This document shows positions 56,288 to 64,000 of a stretch of 64,000 nt of DNA, one piece after another. The translations under genes and the position numbers were made by a program. How positions within the stretch are numbered: position 1 is the first letter of the stretch; each line of letters begins with the position of its first letter. The stretch comes from a virus. The stretch lies in the IMG/VR virus record IMGVR_UViG_3300007515_000003, positions 1 to 64,000 of that record, one strand, 5' to 3'. A model generated the notes under the pieces. That model did no database searches and had not been told where the DNA came from. It saw nothing but the letters and a program-made list of their open reading frames with translations.

Positions 56288-58612
56288 TCAAACCTTAACC
56301 CCCTCATCACACATAGAAATATATTCACCAATGTTTTTGCCGAAGTTTCCTTCTTGCATATTCTGCCATTGGTAGATTTCTTTAGATATATTCACCAGTA
56401 ATGGGTATCTGTCTTGAATATCTTTGCACAAGTAATCATATTCTTTCCAGTTGTATGTATCGGGAAAGTTCTTTTTTACCCATTCTGGAGATTTTTCCCT
56501 CAAGAATTGCAATAGATTGTAGAGAGTCGTAACGACTTCATCATTTGCCGTTCCTTCTCTGCAAATAGTTGAAGCAATAATAAAGTCATGGTCTTTGCCT
56601 AATGAATCCTTGAGAAGTTTCAAAAGAGTAACTGACCCTCGATTGTTCAATACGGATTCGATAGCACGATAGTTTTTCATCTCATGCTCATGTTCCTTGA
56701 ACGCAACCTTCTTCTCTCCTGCTTTAAGCTTTTTTCTATGCTTTACAAGATGCGTTTGAGCAAAATGAATCCTAAAATCTTCCCAATTCATCCATACGCT
56801 TTTATCAAGATTGGCACAATCTTTACGCCGAATACCATAAACAATCGGAAAGTTCTTTTTGTCGATATTCCTCATCTTAAAATATTGTATCTTGAGGTCT
56901 TTCAAGTCCATTATGGACTCTTGGCTTTTGCCATTTTCATTAACTATTTTATAATTAGCAATGGGAACATATACTAGAGGCACATCGTCTCCTAAAGATT
57001 CAAGGTCATCAAGTCCCAAGGCATTTTCCCAATAGTCTGTATTCCTGTAACGATGGCGTTTTTCATCCGTTATGAACCCAAAGACAGGAACATCTGCCCG
57101 ACTTTCGCCACTATGCCTAGTCCCTGCTTTTAACTTGGCTTTTTCAACCTTAGAAAGCAAATTGATGTTGTCTGGAGAGATTAAATCGAACCTCATACCA
57201 TCGGTATCAGTCCAAAGGTGTTCTTCTCCATCCTCTGTTGAGGCATAAACGACATAAACTTCCGTAACATCTTCGTTCTCGTTAAATAGCGTCCTCGCCT
57301 TTAATGCGTTTCCGTAGGAACTTCCACCATCTTGTACTGCAAGAATACTTTTGTCGTGACATAATACCCTGCGTTGCTTACTGGACTTTACTCTATACCC
57401 ATCAGTTGCATCTCCATCTGTTAATTTAGTATATTCAGTAATAAGAATATCGTCAGTAAGCTTATAGTCTCTATCAAAAGATGGGCTAGTGATTTTAATT
57501 CCTTCCCATTCAAATGAGTTACGAAACAGTCCTTGCAAAGTATGTGGTAAAGCATTCATTACTTGAGCATACTTGCATTTGGCATCCCATAGGCAAGTTG
57601 CACTATCAAGTTTTTCCTTTGCAATTTCTTCAATATCAGCTTTAATTTGTCGCAACTTGTCAATAATCGCAAGTTGTGTCTGCTTGTTATATTCTAACGA
57701 CTCACGACTATGGTGGAGTTTGAGTTCTCCAATGTCGAATCGTATATATAAATTATCTTGTTGACAAAGTTCACGCAAATATCCTGCATCCGATTGAGTA
57801 TCATCATCTTCGGATTTGCATAATTCATTAAAATCAATCGAACCAGTATTAATAGGATAATGCACTCTTCCCATAAAGGCATGAGCCTCATGGTGAGTCC
57901 TTGCCCAATAATCTTCATTGTCGGATATAATTTGCCAAGTGGAATCCTTTGATTCCATAACAGTTTTCCATTCGGTAAGGAATTGTTCATCCTCACCTAT
58001 TCCACGAAAAATCGGCATCTCATCATCTGTAAAGAACTTAAAGAAACTTTTGCAAATATCTTTAAAGTTGTTTATATCTGAATCAGCAATAGCAACTTCA
58101 ATAGACAATCCAGTTGGTTCGCTAGATGGTTCTTCATCTAGTTTGACGATTTTAGTATCATCATTTTCATCAACAAATACATTGTAAGAAGTTTTCTTTC
58201 CACCATGAAATGAAACACAAGTGAAATTATTCCCATAAGACAATGGTGCAAACTTCCCGATTCCAAATGCTCCAATATATGAATTAGAGTTCCGTTTGGT
58301 ACTTTTTCCGTACTTAGAATATAATCCAAAGACATCTTCTTGGCTCAAGCCACTTCCAAAGTCCCTAACGCAAAAGTTGGGGCTAAAGCGAGAAGGAATC
58401 GAGATTTCGACTTTCCGTTTTGCCTTTGCTTCAATGTTTGCGTCAAGTGCGTTTGCCGTAATTTCTCGGACAACCGCAAGTTGAGGATTTGAGTAATTGT
58501 TCCGCAAGAGTGATGCGACATAACGCATATCTTCGGCATCAATGGTACATTCTACTGAATCAAAATCGTGTGAGGATATGACTCTTTTCTTTTTATCTTC
58601 TGCAATAATCAT
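56288..58612 (-). CDS. rIIA: rIIA-like GHKL ATPase
   Basis: 774 residues. N-terminal GHKL ATPase: N-box E50, N54 and D57 in VREITANALDANIEAKA, G1 box RDFGSGLS (83-90), G2 box IGAFGIGKFAPLS (113-125). The long C-terminal part is typical of rIIA. It lies upstream of rIIB as in T4-like phages. Full length, no frameshift. Confidence 0.85.
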   Translation of the reverse strand: MIIAEDKKKRVISSHDFDSVECTIDAEDMRYVASLLRNNYSNPQLAVVREITANALDANIEAKAKRKVEISIPSRFSPNFCVRDFGSGLSQEDVFGLYSKYGKSTKRNSNSYIGAFGIGKFAPLSYGNNFTCVSFHGGKKTSYNVFVDENDDTKIVKLDEEPSSEPTGLSIEVAIADSDINNFKDICKSFFKFFTDDEMPIFRGIGEDEQFLTEWKTVMESKDSTWQIISDNEDYWARTHHEAHAFMGRVHYPINTGSIDFNELCKSEDDDTQSDAGYLRELCQQDNLYIRFDIGELKLHHSRESLEYNKQTQLAIIDKLRQIKADIEEIAKEKLDSATCLWDAKCKYAQVMNALPHTLQGLFRNSFEWEGIKITSPSFDRDYKLTDDILITEYTKLTDGDATDGYRVKSSKQRRVLCHDKSILAVQDGGSSYGNALKARTLFNENEDVTEVYVVYASTEDGEEHLWTDTDGMRFDLISPDNINLLSKVEKAKLKAGTRHSGESRADVPVFGFITDEKRHRYRNTDYWENALGLDDLESLGDDVPLVYVPIANYKIVNENGKSQESIMDLKDLKIQYFKMRNIDKKNFPIVYGIRRKDCANLDKSVWMNWEDFRIHFAQTHLVKHRKKLKAGEKKVAFKEHEHEMKNYRAIESVLNNRGSVTLLKLLKDSLGKDHDFIIASTICREGTANDEVVTTLYNLLQFLREKSPEWVKKNFPDTYNWKEYDYLCKDIQDRYPLLVNISKEIYQWQNMQEGNFGKNIGEYISMCDEGVKV

Positions 58613-58649
58613 TTTTTTACTATGTGTGGTTCTTGATTGTTATTCTATA

Positions 58650-58678
58650 AGTTTGACAGGTTAGATTGGTTTTGTCAA
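58650..58678 (-). promoter_or_regulatory. promoter TTGACA-N17-CAAACT with a leader
   Basis: About 30 bases of leader to rIIA, containing ATAACAATCAAGAACC. Starts just after the 58687 stop. Confidence 0.7.
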
Positions 58679-58686
58679 GTCTTTTT

Positions 58687-58845
58687 TTAGTCTACGAGAA
58701 GATTTTCGTCTCCGAATAACAAATACTTAGAATATATCAAGCATTGGATTTCGTGGATGTATCTCTCCTCGTTTTCTTGTGTGTCGATTGAGTAGTTTTC
58801 TATCTCCTCTATCTTTAAATTAATTAATTCTTTTAGCTCGTTCAT
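58687..58845 (-). CDS. unknown 52-residue acidic protein
   Basis: MNELKELINLKIEEIENYSI..., one long acidic helix. 27 bases after the upstream gene in the same direction. Confidence 0.65.
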   Translation of the reverse strand: MNELKELINLKIEEIENYSIDTQENEERYIHEIQCLIYSKYLLFGDENLLVD

Positions 58846-58872
58846 TTCTTAATATAATTACACTTTTTAAAG

Positions 58873-59199
58873 TTATTCTTCCCACATATATATTGGAGTA
58901 TAATCGCCAACGAAAGCACATTCAATGTTGAAGGAAAAGTATTCCATTGCTTCCTCGCTTTCCATGCCGTCACGCTCAATTAATGTCTGTATAATACTGT
59001 CTGCAAAGTAAATCGCCCGACCATGAGAATCGAACCCTGCCAAGGAATCGTCAAACCCATCTGCGAGCATTGCTTCTGGATTCAGTTCTGAAATAGTATT
59101 CTTGAGAGATTCTATGCGATTCGCACGATTTTGGCGAAGTTCCGCAAGGCAGAGTTCTCCTCTTAAATCATTAATTTCTGTTTCCTTTTCGTTTGTCAT
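58873..59199 (-). CDS. unknown 108-residue acidic protein
   Basis: MTNEKETEINDLRGELCLAE..., coiled N-terminus and an aromatic C-terminus. Leaderless promoter. Unknown function. Confidence 0.7.
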   Translation of the reverse strand: MTNEKETEINDLRGELCLAELRQNRANRIESLKNTISELNPEAMLADGFDDSLAGFDSHGRAIYFADSIIQTLIERDGMESEEAMEYFSFNIECAFVGDYTPIYMWEE

Positions 59200-59206
59200 A
59201 AGAATA

Positions 59207-59235
59207 ATACTGACAGATTACGCAACCATTGTCAA
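59207..59235 (-). promoter_or_regulatory. leaderless promoter TTGACA-N17-CAGTAT
   Basis: Seven bases to the ATG at 59199. Overlaps the last codons of the upstream gene. Confidence 0.75.
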
Positions 59236-59775
59236 GGCTTTTTTTCGCTTTAATGGCAAGATTCTTTCGACTAAGAAATCTATTACTGCAAAAGATATAT
59301 CCATCATTTCTTGGCACTCTCTCCTGTCTCCACCGAATTGGGATTGGTTCGCACTAAATGCGACTTGATAACCTTCCTCGTCTCCTGCTGAAACTTGATT
59401 TTGCTTTATGGCATCCCATCCTCCACCTGCCTTCTGTTTCCATTGATAGGTGTTGTGATGGGAATGAATGTAGCAAATTGCGTTTGGACTTGTCCAACGA
59501 AAATCTCCAGTTGAGAATCTCTTTTCCATTTTATATTTTAAGAAGTCAATTTCCGCAAGAGGGAACTCATCCTTGAGATGCGAAAACTTTACGCATACTC
59601 CAGTATCCGTTTTCCCTTGTCTTTCAACAACCTGTTCGTAGAAATCATGCTTTGTTTTATATGAACAAGTTTGGATTTCGTTTGCAAATTGTCTGGTGAC
59701 ATTATTATTCTTGACGAATATATCCTGTGGAGTATAATCGTACCAATGGATTCGTTTTGTTTGCCAATAATTCAT
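59218..59775 (-). CDS. unknown 185-residue protein
   Basis: MNYWQTKRIHWYDYTPQDIF..., with AICYIHSHHNTYQWKQKAGG giving several His in a beta-like segment. Its end contains the promoter for the next gene. No recognised family. Confidence 0.7.
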   Translation of the reverse strand: MNYWQTKRIHWYDYTPQDIFVKNNNVTRQFANEIQTCSYKTKHDFYEQVVERQGKTDTGVCVKFSHLKDEFPLAEIDFLKYKMEKRFSTGDFRWTSPNAICYIHSHHNTYQWKQKAGGGWDAIKQNQVSAGDEEGYQVAFSANQSQFGGDRRECQEMMDISFAVIDFLVERILPLKRKKALTMVA

Positions 59776-59972
59776 ACTATGTGCCTTTTGTCGTCTTTTC
59801 CTTTTGGGATTGTGTGATTAATATATTCTATATAGTGAAATATATGTTGGACAATCATTTTTCTTGTCCCTGCATTTGACATATCAATTCTTTTAATATC
59901 CTTGAAGTCCTCTAATGCTTCCACTCCTAATTTTATTTTATCCTGTAAGTTCATGTGCATACTTGTTTGCAT
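59772..59972 (-). CDS. unknown 66-residue protein
   Basis: Helical, basic end. Three in-frame Met codons near the start (59972, 59960, 59954) make the start uncertain. Overlaps both neighbours. Confidence 0.55.
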   Translation of the reverse strand: MQTSMHMNLQDKIKLGVEALEDFKDIKRIDMSNAGTRKMIVQHIFHYIEYINHTIPKGKDDKRHIV

Positions 59973-60135
59973 TTCTTCTAACTAAAAGTCTTTTTCCTAT
60001 TTTTCGCTTTTTGTTATGAACGCTAGTTTTCTTTTCTAATTTTAAAAATACCTTTGGATAACCGCATAGTTTTGCAACTATTGCATTGCCATACGCTAAA
60101 TCGCTACAAAGTAGTTCTTCTCTTTTTATATTCAT
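59938..60135 (-). CDS. unknown 65-residue very basic protein
   Basis: MNIKREELLCSDLAYGNAIV..., then a Lys/Arg-rich second half that could bind nucleic acid. Starts at the stop of the HhH-GPD gene. Confidence 0.6.
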   Translation of the reverse strand: MNIKREELLCSDLAYGNAIVAKLCGYPKVFLKLEKKTSVHNKKRKIGKRLLVRRNANKYAHELTG

Positions 60136-60914
60136 TAATTCTCAAGGCAATATGACCAGTACCTTGAGTTGCGTCTGCCTTGTACCTTATTCCAATATAT
60201 TTCTCTTGCTACATTTGGAGCAACTCCGTACTTGTTGCATCGGTCAAGCCACTCGTTTTCCATTTGCTCGTAAACCTTGAGACTACTGGCATGACCATTT
60301 GAGAGGTCATGTCCCATGAAGCGAAGAAGGTGAACATCCAAGCAACAAAGTTGTGATTCCGTTGGGTCACTCAACGAAAGAGCGTAGGTCGTTTTAGCGT
60401 TTCCTAGTCCGTATATAGTTCCAATTAAACGATTCCGACATTCTTGCCAAGTCTCATCCTCTTGCCTTTTAAATTGCTCTGGATTCTCCCGAAACTTTTG
60501 TGCAAGTTGCCATAAGCCTTTGTTCCTTCGTTCGTACATTCCGACTCTCGCATCAAAGACCATTTGCTCCAACTTATCCTTGTCGATTGTCCAAGACAAA
60601 TCTTTCATTGCCAAATTGTACCCTCGTACATTGCTTTCCCAAGTTGTGTGAACGCTCATAATGGCGAATACCCAACGATTAAAGCGTTCTGCATCCGAAG
60701 TGACAGTAAGGTTGTCCCAATAATCGGTTTCAGTCTTGACTAGCTTCAAGGTGAGGTTGTCGAAGAAACTGTCAACCTTTTTAAGTTGACTTACCTTCGC
60801 AACTGCCTTTGCCTTTTCAAGAGTATTCTTGAAAGGAATTAGCATTTGGTCAAATGCCGTAGTAAGGTTAATGCCTACTGATTTCTCAGTTAGATTTTCT
60901 AGTGTGTTTTCCAT
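60135..60914 (-). CDS. HhH-GPD DNA glycosylase-like protein 2
   Basis: 259 residues from ATG 60914. The hairpin segment IGTIYGLGNAKTTYALSLS (with Lys174) and the Asp of CLDVHLLRFMG (Asp193) fit the HhH-GPD superfamily. It is larger and distinct from protein 1 at 50117. The substrate is unknown; Lys in the hairpin would allow lyase chemistry. Confidence 0.65.
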   Translation of the reverse strand: MENTLENLTEKSVGINLTTAFDQMLIPFKNTLEKAKAVAKVSQLKKVDSFFDNLTLKLVKTETDYWDNLTVTSDAERFNRWVFAIMSVHTTWESNVRGYNLAMKDLSWTIDKDKLEQMVFDARVGMYERRNKGLWQLAQKFRENPEQFKRQEDETWQECRNRLIGTIYGLGNAKTTYALSLSDPTESQLCCLDVHLLRFMGHDLSNGHASSLKVYEQMENEWLDRCNKYGVAPNVAREIYWNKVQGRRNSRYWSYCLEN

Positions 60915-60924
60915 GATGATAATA

Positions 60925-60953
60925 AGTCTTGAGGAAAAAGGCTTGAAAGTCAA
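60925..60953 (-). promoter_or_regulatory. promoter TTGACT-N17-AAGACT
   Basis: Ten bases to the ATG at 60914; leader of about 4 bases. Confidence 0.6.
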
Positions 60954-61012
60954 GCTTTTTTTTTACAAGACTCGTAAGTTTCTCATTAATAATTAGTTAT
61001 GACGCAAAAAGT

Positions 61013-62218
61013 TTATTCGTAATCTCTGAAAGCAATCGCATAAGGGAATCTTGGTATGCCATCTGGCGTAAGCTCAAAGAACTTAATCGTAGCTTCCTTA
61101 TTAATATATTTTTCTCGATTGTTCAAGATTTCGGCAAGATACTCGAAAGTGCCTTTTATATTTGAATTAAAGGTTTGGTCTGTCTCGCTACAATAGCATA
61201 CAAGATGCTTTGCCGTTCCTGCACGATTTCCATTACCTTCCTCAATGTCAACAACTTTATACTCAGCGTCCATGAAGTCTTTTCTCTTCAATAGCGTTGC
61301 ACTCCTCTTTTGCTCGTATGGAGAATCTATCCGAATCATTTGCCCCTCGTATCCTTCCTCAATATATTTTGAATAGAGATTTGTCAGTTGTTCTTCATTG
61401 AAAACTTCTGAAGTAGAGACAAATTGGCAATGCGTACTAAGTGGTAGCATCGGTGAATCCGAATCCATTCTATTGAAGAATCTTTCAGAGAAATTACTCG
61501 ATTCGTTTTTCTTGGTTGTTCTTGGTATATCATATATCCAATACTGAACCAATTTCTTAGATTCCACCAATGCGTCAACGAACTTATCCAGTTTCTTTTG
61601 AAAACTTTTATCTGTATCACTTTTTGAGCGAACTGGTTTTTGCTTTCTCACTAATGAAACTATTTTATTGAAATCATGCTTCAAGTCGTGATTATATAAT
61701 TCTCCATCAAAAACGAGTTTTTCGTTATCAACAAAAGTTGGCTCAAGAGTCTTTAAAATATGTGGGATAGTTGTAATTGTTCTACCCTTGCGAGTCCTTG
61801 CTACAACTTCACCATTTTCAAGGCGAACGATGCAACGAATCCCATCCAACTTTGGCTGAGAATATACAAATCCATCATCTTTCCATTCTGCGTTTACCCT
61901 ATCAAGTCTGTCCTCAAACTTTTGGGCGAGCATCGGTTCGTAATACTTCTTGCTCTCCGCATCTTCTGGAGTGAGTGCGTATCCTTCTTTTAGTTTCTTG
62001 TCCCAACGAGCCTTAGCCTCAAGTTCTGCCTGTTCCTCATCAGAGGTTTCATTGCTTCTGCCAACATTCTTCGCAGTTGCGTGTGTGGGTTTATCTTGAG
62101 TCAACTTCTTTCCGACCAATCCCTTGACCGCATAAAAAGAGTCTCCTTCTATGTGCATCGTCCATTCCCTAAGTTTCCCTAGAGAGTCAATCTTGTATAA
62201 CTTTTTTAATTTAAGCAT
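61013..62218 (-). CDS. ATP-dependent DNA ligase
   Basis: 401 residues. Nucleotidyl-transferase motifs: I QPKLDGIR (Lys123 is adenylated), III FDGELYN (170-176), IV EGYEGQMIR (288-296), V LLKRKDF (309-315). An N-terminal WGR-like or accessory domain fills residues 1-90, and an OB-fold follows to the end. It seals nicks in phage replication and repair and may act with the glycosylase-like proteins nearby. Leaderless promoter. Confidence 0.9.
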   Translation of the reverse strand: MLKLKKLYKIDSLGKLREWTMHIEGDSFYAVKGLVGKKLTQDKPTHATAKNVGRSNETSDEEQAELEAKARWDKKLKEGYALTPEDAESKKYYEPMLAQKFEDRLDRVNAEWKDDGFVYSQPKLDGIRCIVRLENGEVVARTRKGRTITTIPHILKTLEPTFVDNEKLVFDGELYNHDLKHDFNKIVSLVRKQKPVRSKSDTDKSFQKKLDKFVDALVESKKLVQYWIYDIPRTTKKNESSNFSERFFNRMDSDSPMLPLSTHCQFVSTSEVFNEEQLTNLYSKYIEEGYEGQMIRIDSPYEQKRSATLLKRKDFMDAEYKVVDIEEGNGNRAGTAKHLVCYCSETDQTFNSNIKGTFEYLAEILNNREKYINKEATIKFFELTPDGIPRFPYAIAFRDYE

Positions 62219-62224
62219 GGTTTA

Positions 62225-62253
62225 ATACTGACAGGTTTCGCCCCACCTGTCAA
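62225..62253 (-). promoter_or_regulatory. leaderless promoter TTGACA-N17-CAGTAT for the ligase
   Basis: Six bases to the ATG at 62218. Confidence 0.75.
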
Positions 62254-62651
62254 GCATTTTTTTTGACTTTTTTCAATTTTTCCCTAATGTGTTGAATATA
62301 AAGGGCTTTCGCACGGATTTTTCCCCTCGCTGAAGGGTGGACGATTTGCGTATGGTCAATTTTGAGGTGAGTCAACATTCTTCCTACAATGTTGCCCATT
62401 CCTATTTTCTCTCCCTCCCATTTATTTATCTTATTTAGAGATTTTTGGTCAATATTTTTGTCGGCATATTTCTTGCCATCCGAATCGTCTGTAAATAGAT
62501 TAAGAAATGCACAATTATTTGGGTCAATCCCATTCGCTCTTAATGCTCTAAATAATTGATTTGCACATTGTGCTTCATCTTCCCAATATACTCCACGCTC
62601 TTGAGCAAGCCGACTTCTTTCCTGTCCTATAAATAATAGTTTATTTGTCAT
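62250..62651 (-). CDS. uracil-DNA-glycosylase-superfamily-like protein
   Basis: 133 residues. Opening LLFIGQERSR, then NCAFLNLFTDD and VHPSARGKIR (104-113), mirror the Gly-rich motif I region and the His-Pro-Ser motif II of the UDG superfamily. Short for the family, so it may be a minimal or non-catalytic member. Coupled to the ligase region. By-eye call. Confidence 0.5.
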   Translation of the reverse strand: MTNKLLFIGQERSRLAQERGVYWEDEAQCANQLFRALRANGIDPNNCAFLNLFTDDSDGKKYADKNIDQKSLNKINKWEGEKIGMGNIVGRMLTHLKIDHTQIVHPSARGKIRAKALYIQHIREKLKKVKKNA

Positions 62652-62802
62652 GTTTATTTAATGCCTTAACGATTATATTTGCAAGGTGGAGGCTTCTGGT
62701 TTGTTCTTCTTTGGTATATCCTTCCCCGACAAAAATAGCATCAGTTTCGCAGGTCACATATATTTCTGAACCTTTCTTTCTTGTTTCGATTTTCCAATTC
62801 AT
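62641..62802 (-). CDS. unknown 53-residue basic protein
   Basis: MNWKIETRKKGSEIYVTCET... from ATG 62802. Overlaps the next gene by 11 bases. No recognised family. Confidence 0.6.
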   Translation of the reverse strand: MNWKIETRKKGSEIYVTCETDAIFVGEGYTKEEQTRSLHLANIIVKALNKHDK

Positions 62803-62812
62803 TATTAAGGCT

Positions 62813-63046
62813 TTACTTATTTGTCTCAATCGTATTCGCAATTCGCTCCATTGTTTTATTTAAAATAACAACTTGCGAGGTTAAAGCTTCAATGAAAGTA
62901 CAAACATCACCTAGTCCGTTATCAATTCTTTTTGCACTATTTTCAGAATTGTGATTAAAGTCTGACCGCAAATCATCAATGCACGATGCAATATCGCTTA
63001 TGTTATTTACTTGTCTCTCTTTTAGTTTGTAGTCGTAACCATTCAT
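62813..63046 (-). CDS. unknown 77-residue helical protein
   Basis: MNGYDYKLKERQVNNISDIA..., coiled-coil-like, ending ERIANTIETNK. Overlaps the upstream gene by 4 bases. Confidence 0.65.
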   Translation of the reverse strand: MNGYDYKLKERQVNNISDIASCIDDLRSDFNHNSENSAKRIDNGLGDVCTFIEALTSQVVILNKTMERIANTIETNK

Positions 63047-63285
63047 TGATATTTTTGGTGATGCCCACCTCTCATTTGGGATTCTTCTTCGGGTGATAAC
63101 TTTTTAGAGTCAACAAAATCTTCTTCCTCTATACCGCAAGCTTCTAAAGTCTCAATAAAATGAGCGTCAGATTTCCAGAAAAGCTCAACAAGGTCGTCAT
63201 AAACATACCTCATCAAATCATCCAAACTCATATCATCAACAATGTGTTGTGCGACTTTTTCTATATTTTCTTCGTTATATTCCAT
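63043..63285 (-). CDS. unknown 80-residue acidic protein
   Basis: MEYNEENIEKVAQHIVDDMS... from ATG 63285; the longer upstream extension lies inside another gene's frame and is not used. Unknown function. Confidence 0.65.
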   Translation of the reverse strand: MEYNEENIEKVAQHIVDDMSLDDLMRYVYDDLVELFWKSDAHFIETLEACGIEEEDFVDSKKLSPEEESQMRGGHHQKYQ

Positions 63286-63286
63286 C

Positions 63287-63511
63287 TTACTCCCTGTTTG
63301 CCCACTCCTCGCACTCATTTTCATTGTCTCCATTGAAAATTGGCTTTTCTTTTCTTTTCTTAAGGTCATCGTACTCATCATAGGTTTTATCAATCAACCT
63401 CTTGAGCCTGTCTGCACTTTCCCTGTCATCGGGTTCATACAGATTGTAATAATCAAGCTCCGCTTCTAGGTCTTTTATTTTGAGAGTCAAGTCTCTTAAC
63501 TGTTTGTTCAT
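63287..63511 (-). CDS. unknown 74-residue charged helical protein
   Basis: MNKQLRDLTLKIKDLEAELD..., coiled coil. ATGA-type overlap upstream. Confidence 0.65.
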   Translation of the reverse strand: MNKQLRDLTLKIKDLEAELDYYNLYEPDDRESADRLKRLIDKTYDEYDDLKKRKEKPIFNGDNENECEEWANRE

Positions 63512-63705
63512 TGTCGTTCGATTTTTATCATTTTAATTTCATCCAACGCTTTATACAATGCCTCGCAATCGGAATACCCTTCTTCCATTTCTTCATCAAA
63601 TATATCAAGGGCTAGAACTGCATCACTTCTTTTAATTAATCCTTTCTGGACTTCCTTATTAAGTTCAGCTAAGAGTATATCTTTCATGCTTTTTTCGTTC
63701 GACAT
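63508..63705 (-). CDS. unknown 65-residue acidic protein
   Basis: MSNEKSMKDILLAELNKEVQ..., helical. Leaderless promoter; heads the operon down to 62641. Confidence 0.65.
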   Translation of the reverse strand: MSNEKSMKDILLAELNKEVQKGLIKRSDAVLALDIFDEEMEEGYSDCEALYKALDEIKMIKIERQ

Positions 63706-63711
63706 GGTTTA

Positions 63712-63740
63712 AGATTGACAGATTTCCTCCAACCTGTCAA
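63712..63740 (-). promoter_or_regulatory. leaderless promoter TTGACA-N17-CAATCT
   Basis: Six bases to the ATG at 63705. Confidence 0.7.
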
Positions 63741-63798
63741 GCCTTTTTTTTAAAAAAATTATATCCGCTTGTTGCTCAAGGAGATAGCGATTCTTTGC

Positions 63799-64000
63799 TT
63801 ATTTGGTCTTTTCTCGTTCGCAATTCGCTGATGCTATATTTATTTCATCTTCTGCAAGCATTATGTCCCTTTCCCTTTCCTCTATATGGTCATAAGGGTC
63901 ATCGTATTTATATTTAATACTTTCAATGGAAAAATTAGAAGTTCCCATACCTTCGATATGGACTTGATACTCATCCTTCCAGATTGTTATTTGGTCTCCT
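63799..64000 (-). CDS. unknown protein, C-terminal part (cut by window edge)
   Basis: At least 67 codons, frame open at base 64000. Acidic helical end (YDDPYDHIEERERDIMLAED). No family can be assigned. Confidence 0.65.
   Translation of the reverse strand, partial: GDQITIWKDEYQVHIEGMGTSNFSIESIKYKYDDPYDHIEERERDIMLAEDEINIASANCEREKTK

Overview
The window is a continuous stretch of a tailed double-stranded DNA phage genome. It runs off both ends: a beta-helix gene is cut at base 1 and another gene at base 64000. Phage hallmarks are a rIIA/rIIB pair, PhoH, an ATP-dependent DNA ligase, a phage-type sigma factor, small membrane proteins in a lysis-like cluster, Hsp20, a Gp88-family protein, a DUF932-type protein and a 6589-residue virion-type giant gene. 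No integrase, transposase or CRISPR array was seen. PhoH, Hsp20 and sulfotransferases in one phage fit an aquatic, T4-like virulent phage of a Gram-negative host (two or three phage lipoproteins have lipoboxes). The host cannot be named from this sequence.

Layout. (1) 1-6794, mostly minus: beta-helix fragment, unknown coiled protein, sigma factor, zinc-ribbon protein, GAF-like membrane protein, lipoprotein, two holin-like membrane proteins, membrane-anchored papain-like protease, PhoH, an orphan DUF2384-like gene (plus strand) and an unknown protein. (2) 6805-26574: one uninterrupted 19.8-kb gene with scattered RCC1-like and carbohydrate-module-like segments, preceded by a GNAT-like gene. (3) 27191-33383, plus: a glycan-modification island with six PAPS-type sulfotransferase domains, a sulfotransferase-GT25 fusion and two further glycosyltransferases. 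(4) 33395-35009, minus: Hsp20, a C39-like lipoprotein and small genes. (5) 35010-35405: divergent intergenic region. (6) 35406-42267, plus, and 42385-64000, minus: two convergent arms of many small early-type genes. The minus arm carries rIIA/rIIB, ligase, two HhH-GPD proteins and a uracil-glycosylase-like protein.

Regulation can be read directly. The two right-hand arms are driven by about 34 copies of TTGACA/TTGACT-N17-TANNNT-type promoters. Many place the ATG only 6-7 bases after the -10 box, predicting leaderless mRNAs. The left half instead shows T4-late-like boxes (TGTAWATA and relatives), often about 13-15 bases before an ATG. The window's own sigma factor is the obvious candidate to read them.

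Between 35.1 and 49.95 kb the small genes are divided into cassettes by a family of 47-nt GC-cored inverted repeats (12 full copies and one half copy). Several cassettes end with a tiny single-membrane-span peptide just before the repeat.

Three RNA loci stand out. The first is a 73-nt RNA (41861-41933) that looks like the tRNA-like domain of tmRNA with the whole tag region missing, including a G3-U70 pair and an encoded CCA. The second is a roughly 690-nt non-coding transcription unit (51301-51990) with its own promoter and terminator. The third is a roughly 125-nt branched RNA (45641-45765), also with its own promoter and a terminal U-run. I consider the tmRNA-like minigene, the two RNA units and the repeat-bounded leaderless cassette system the most novel content.
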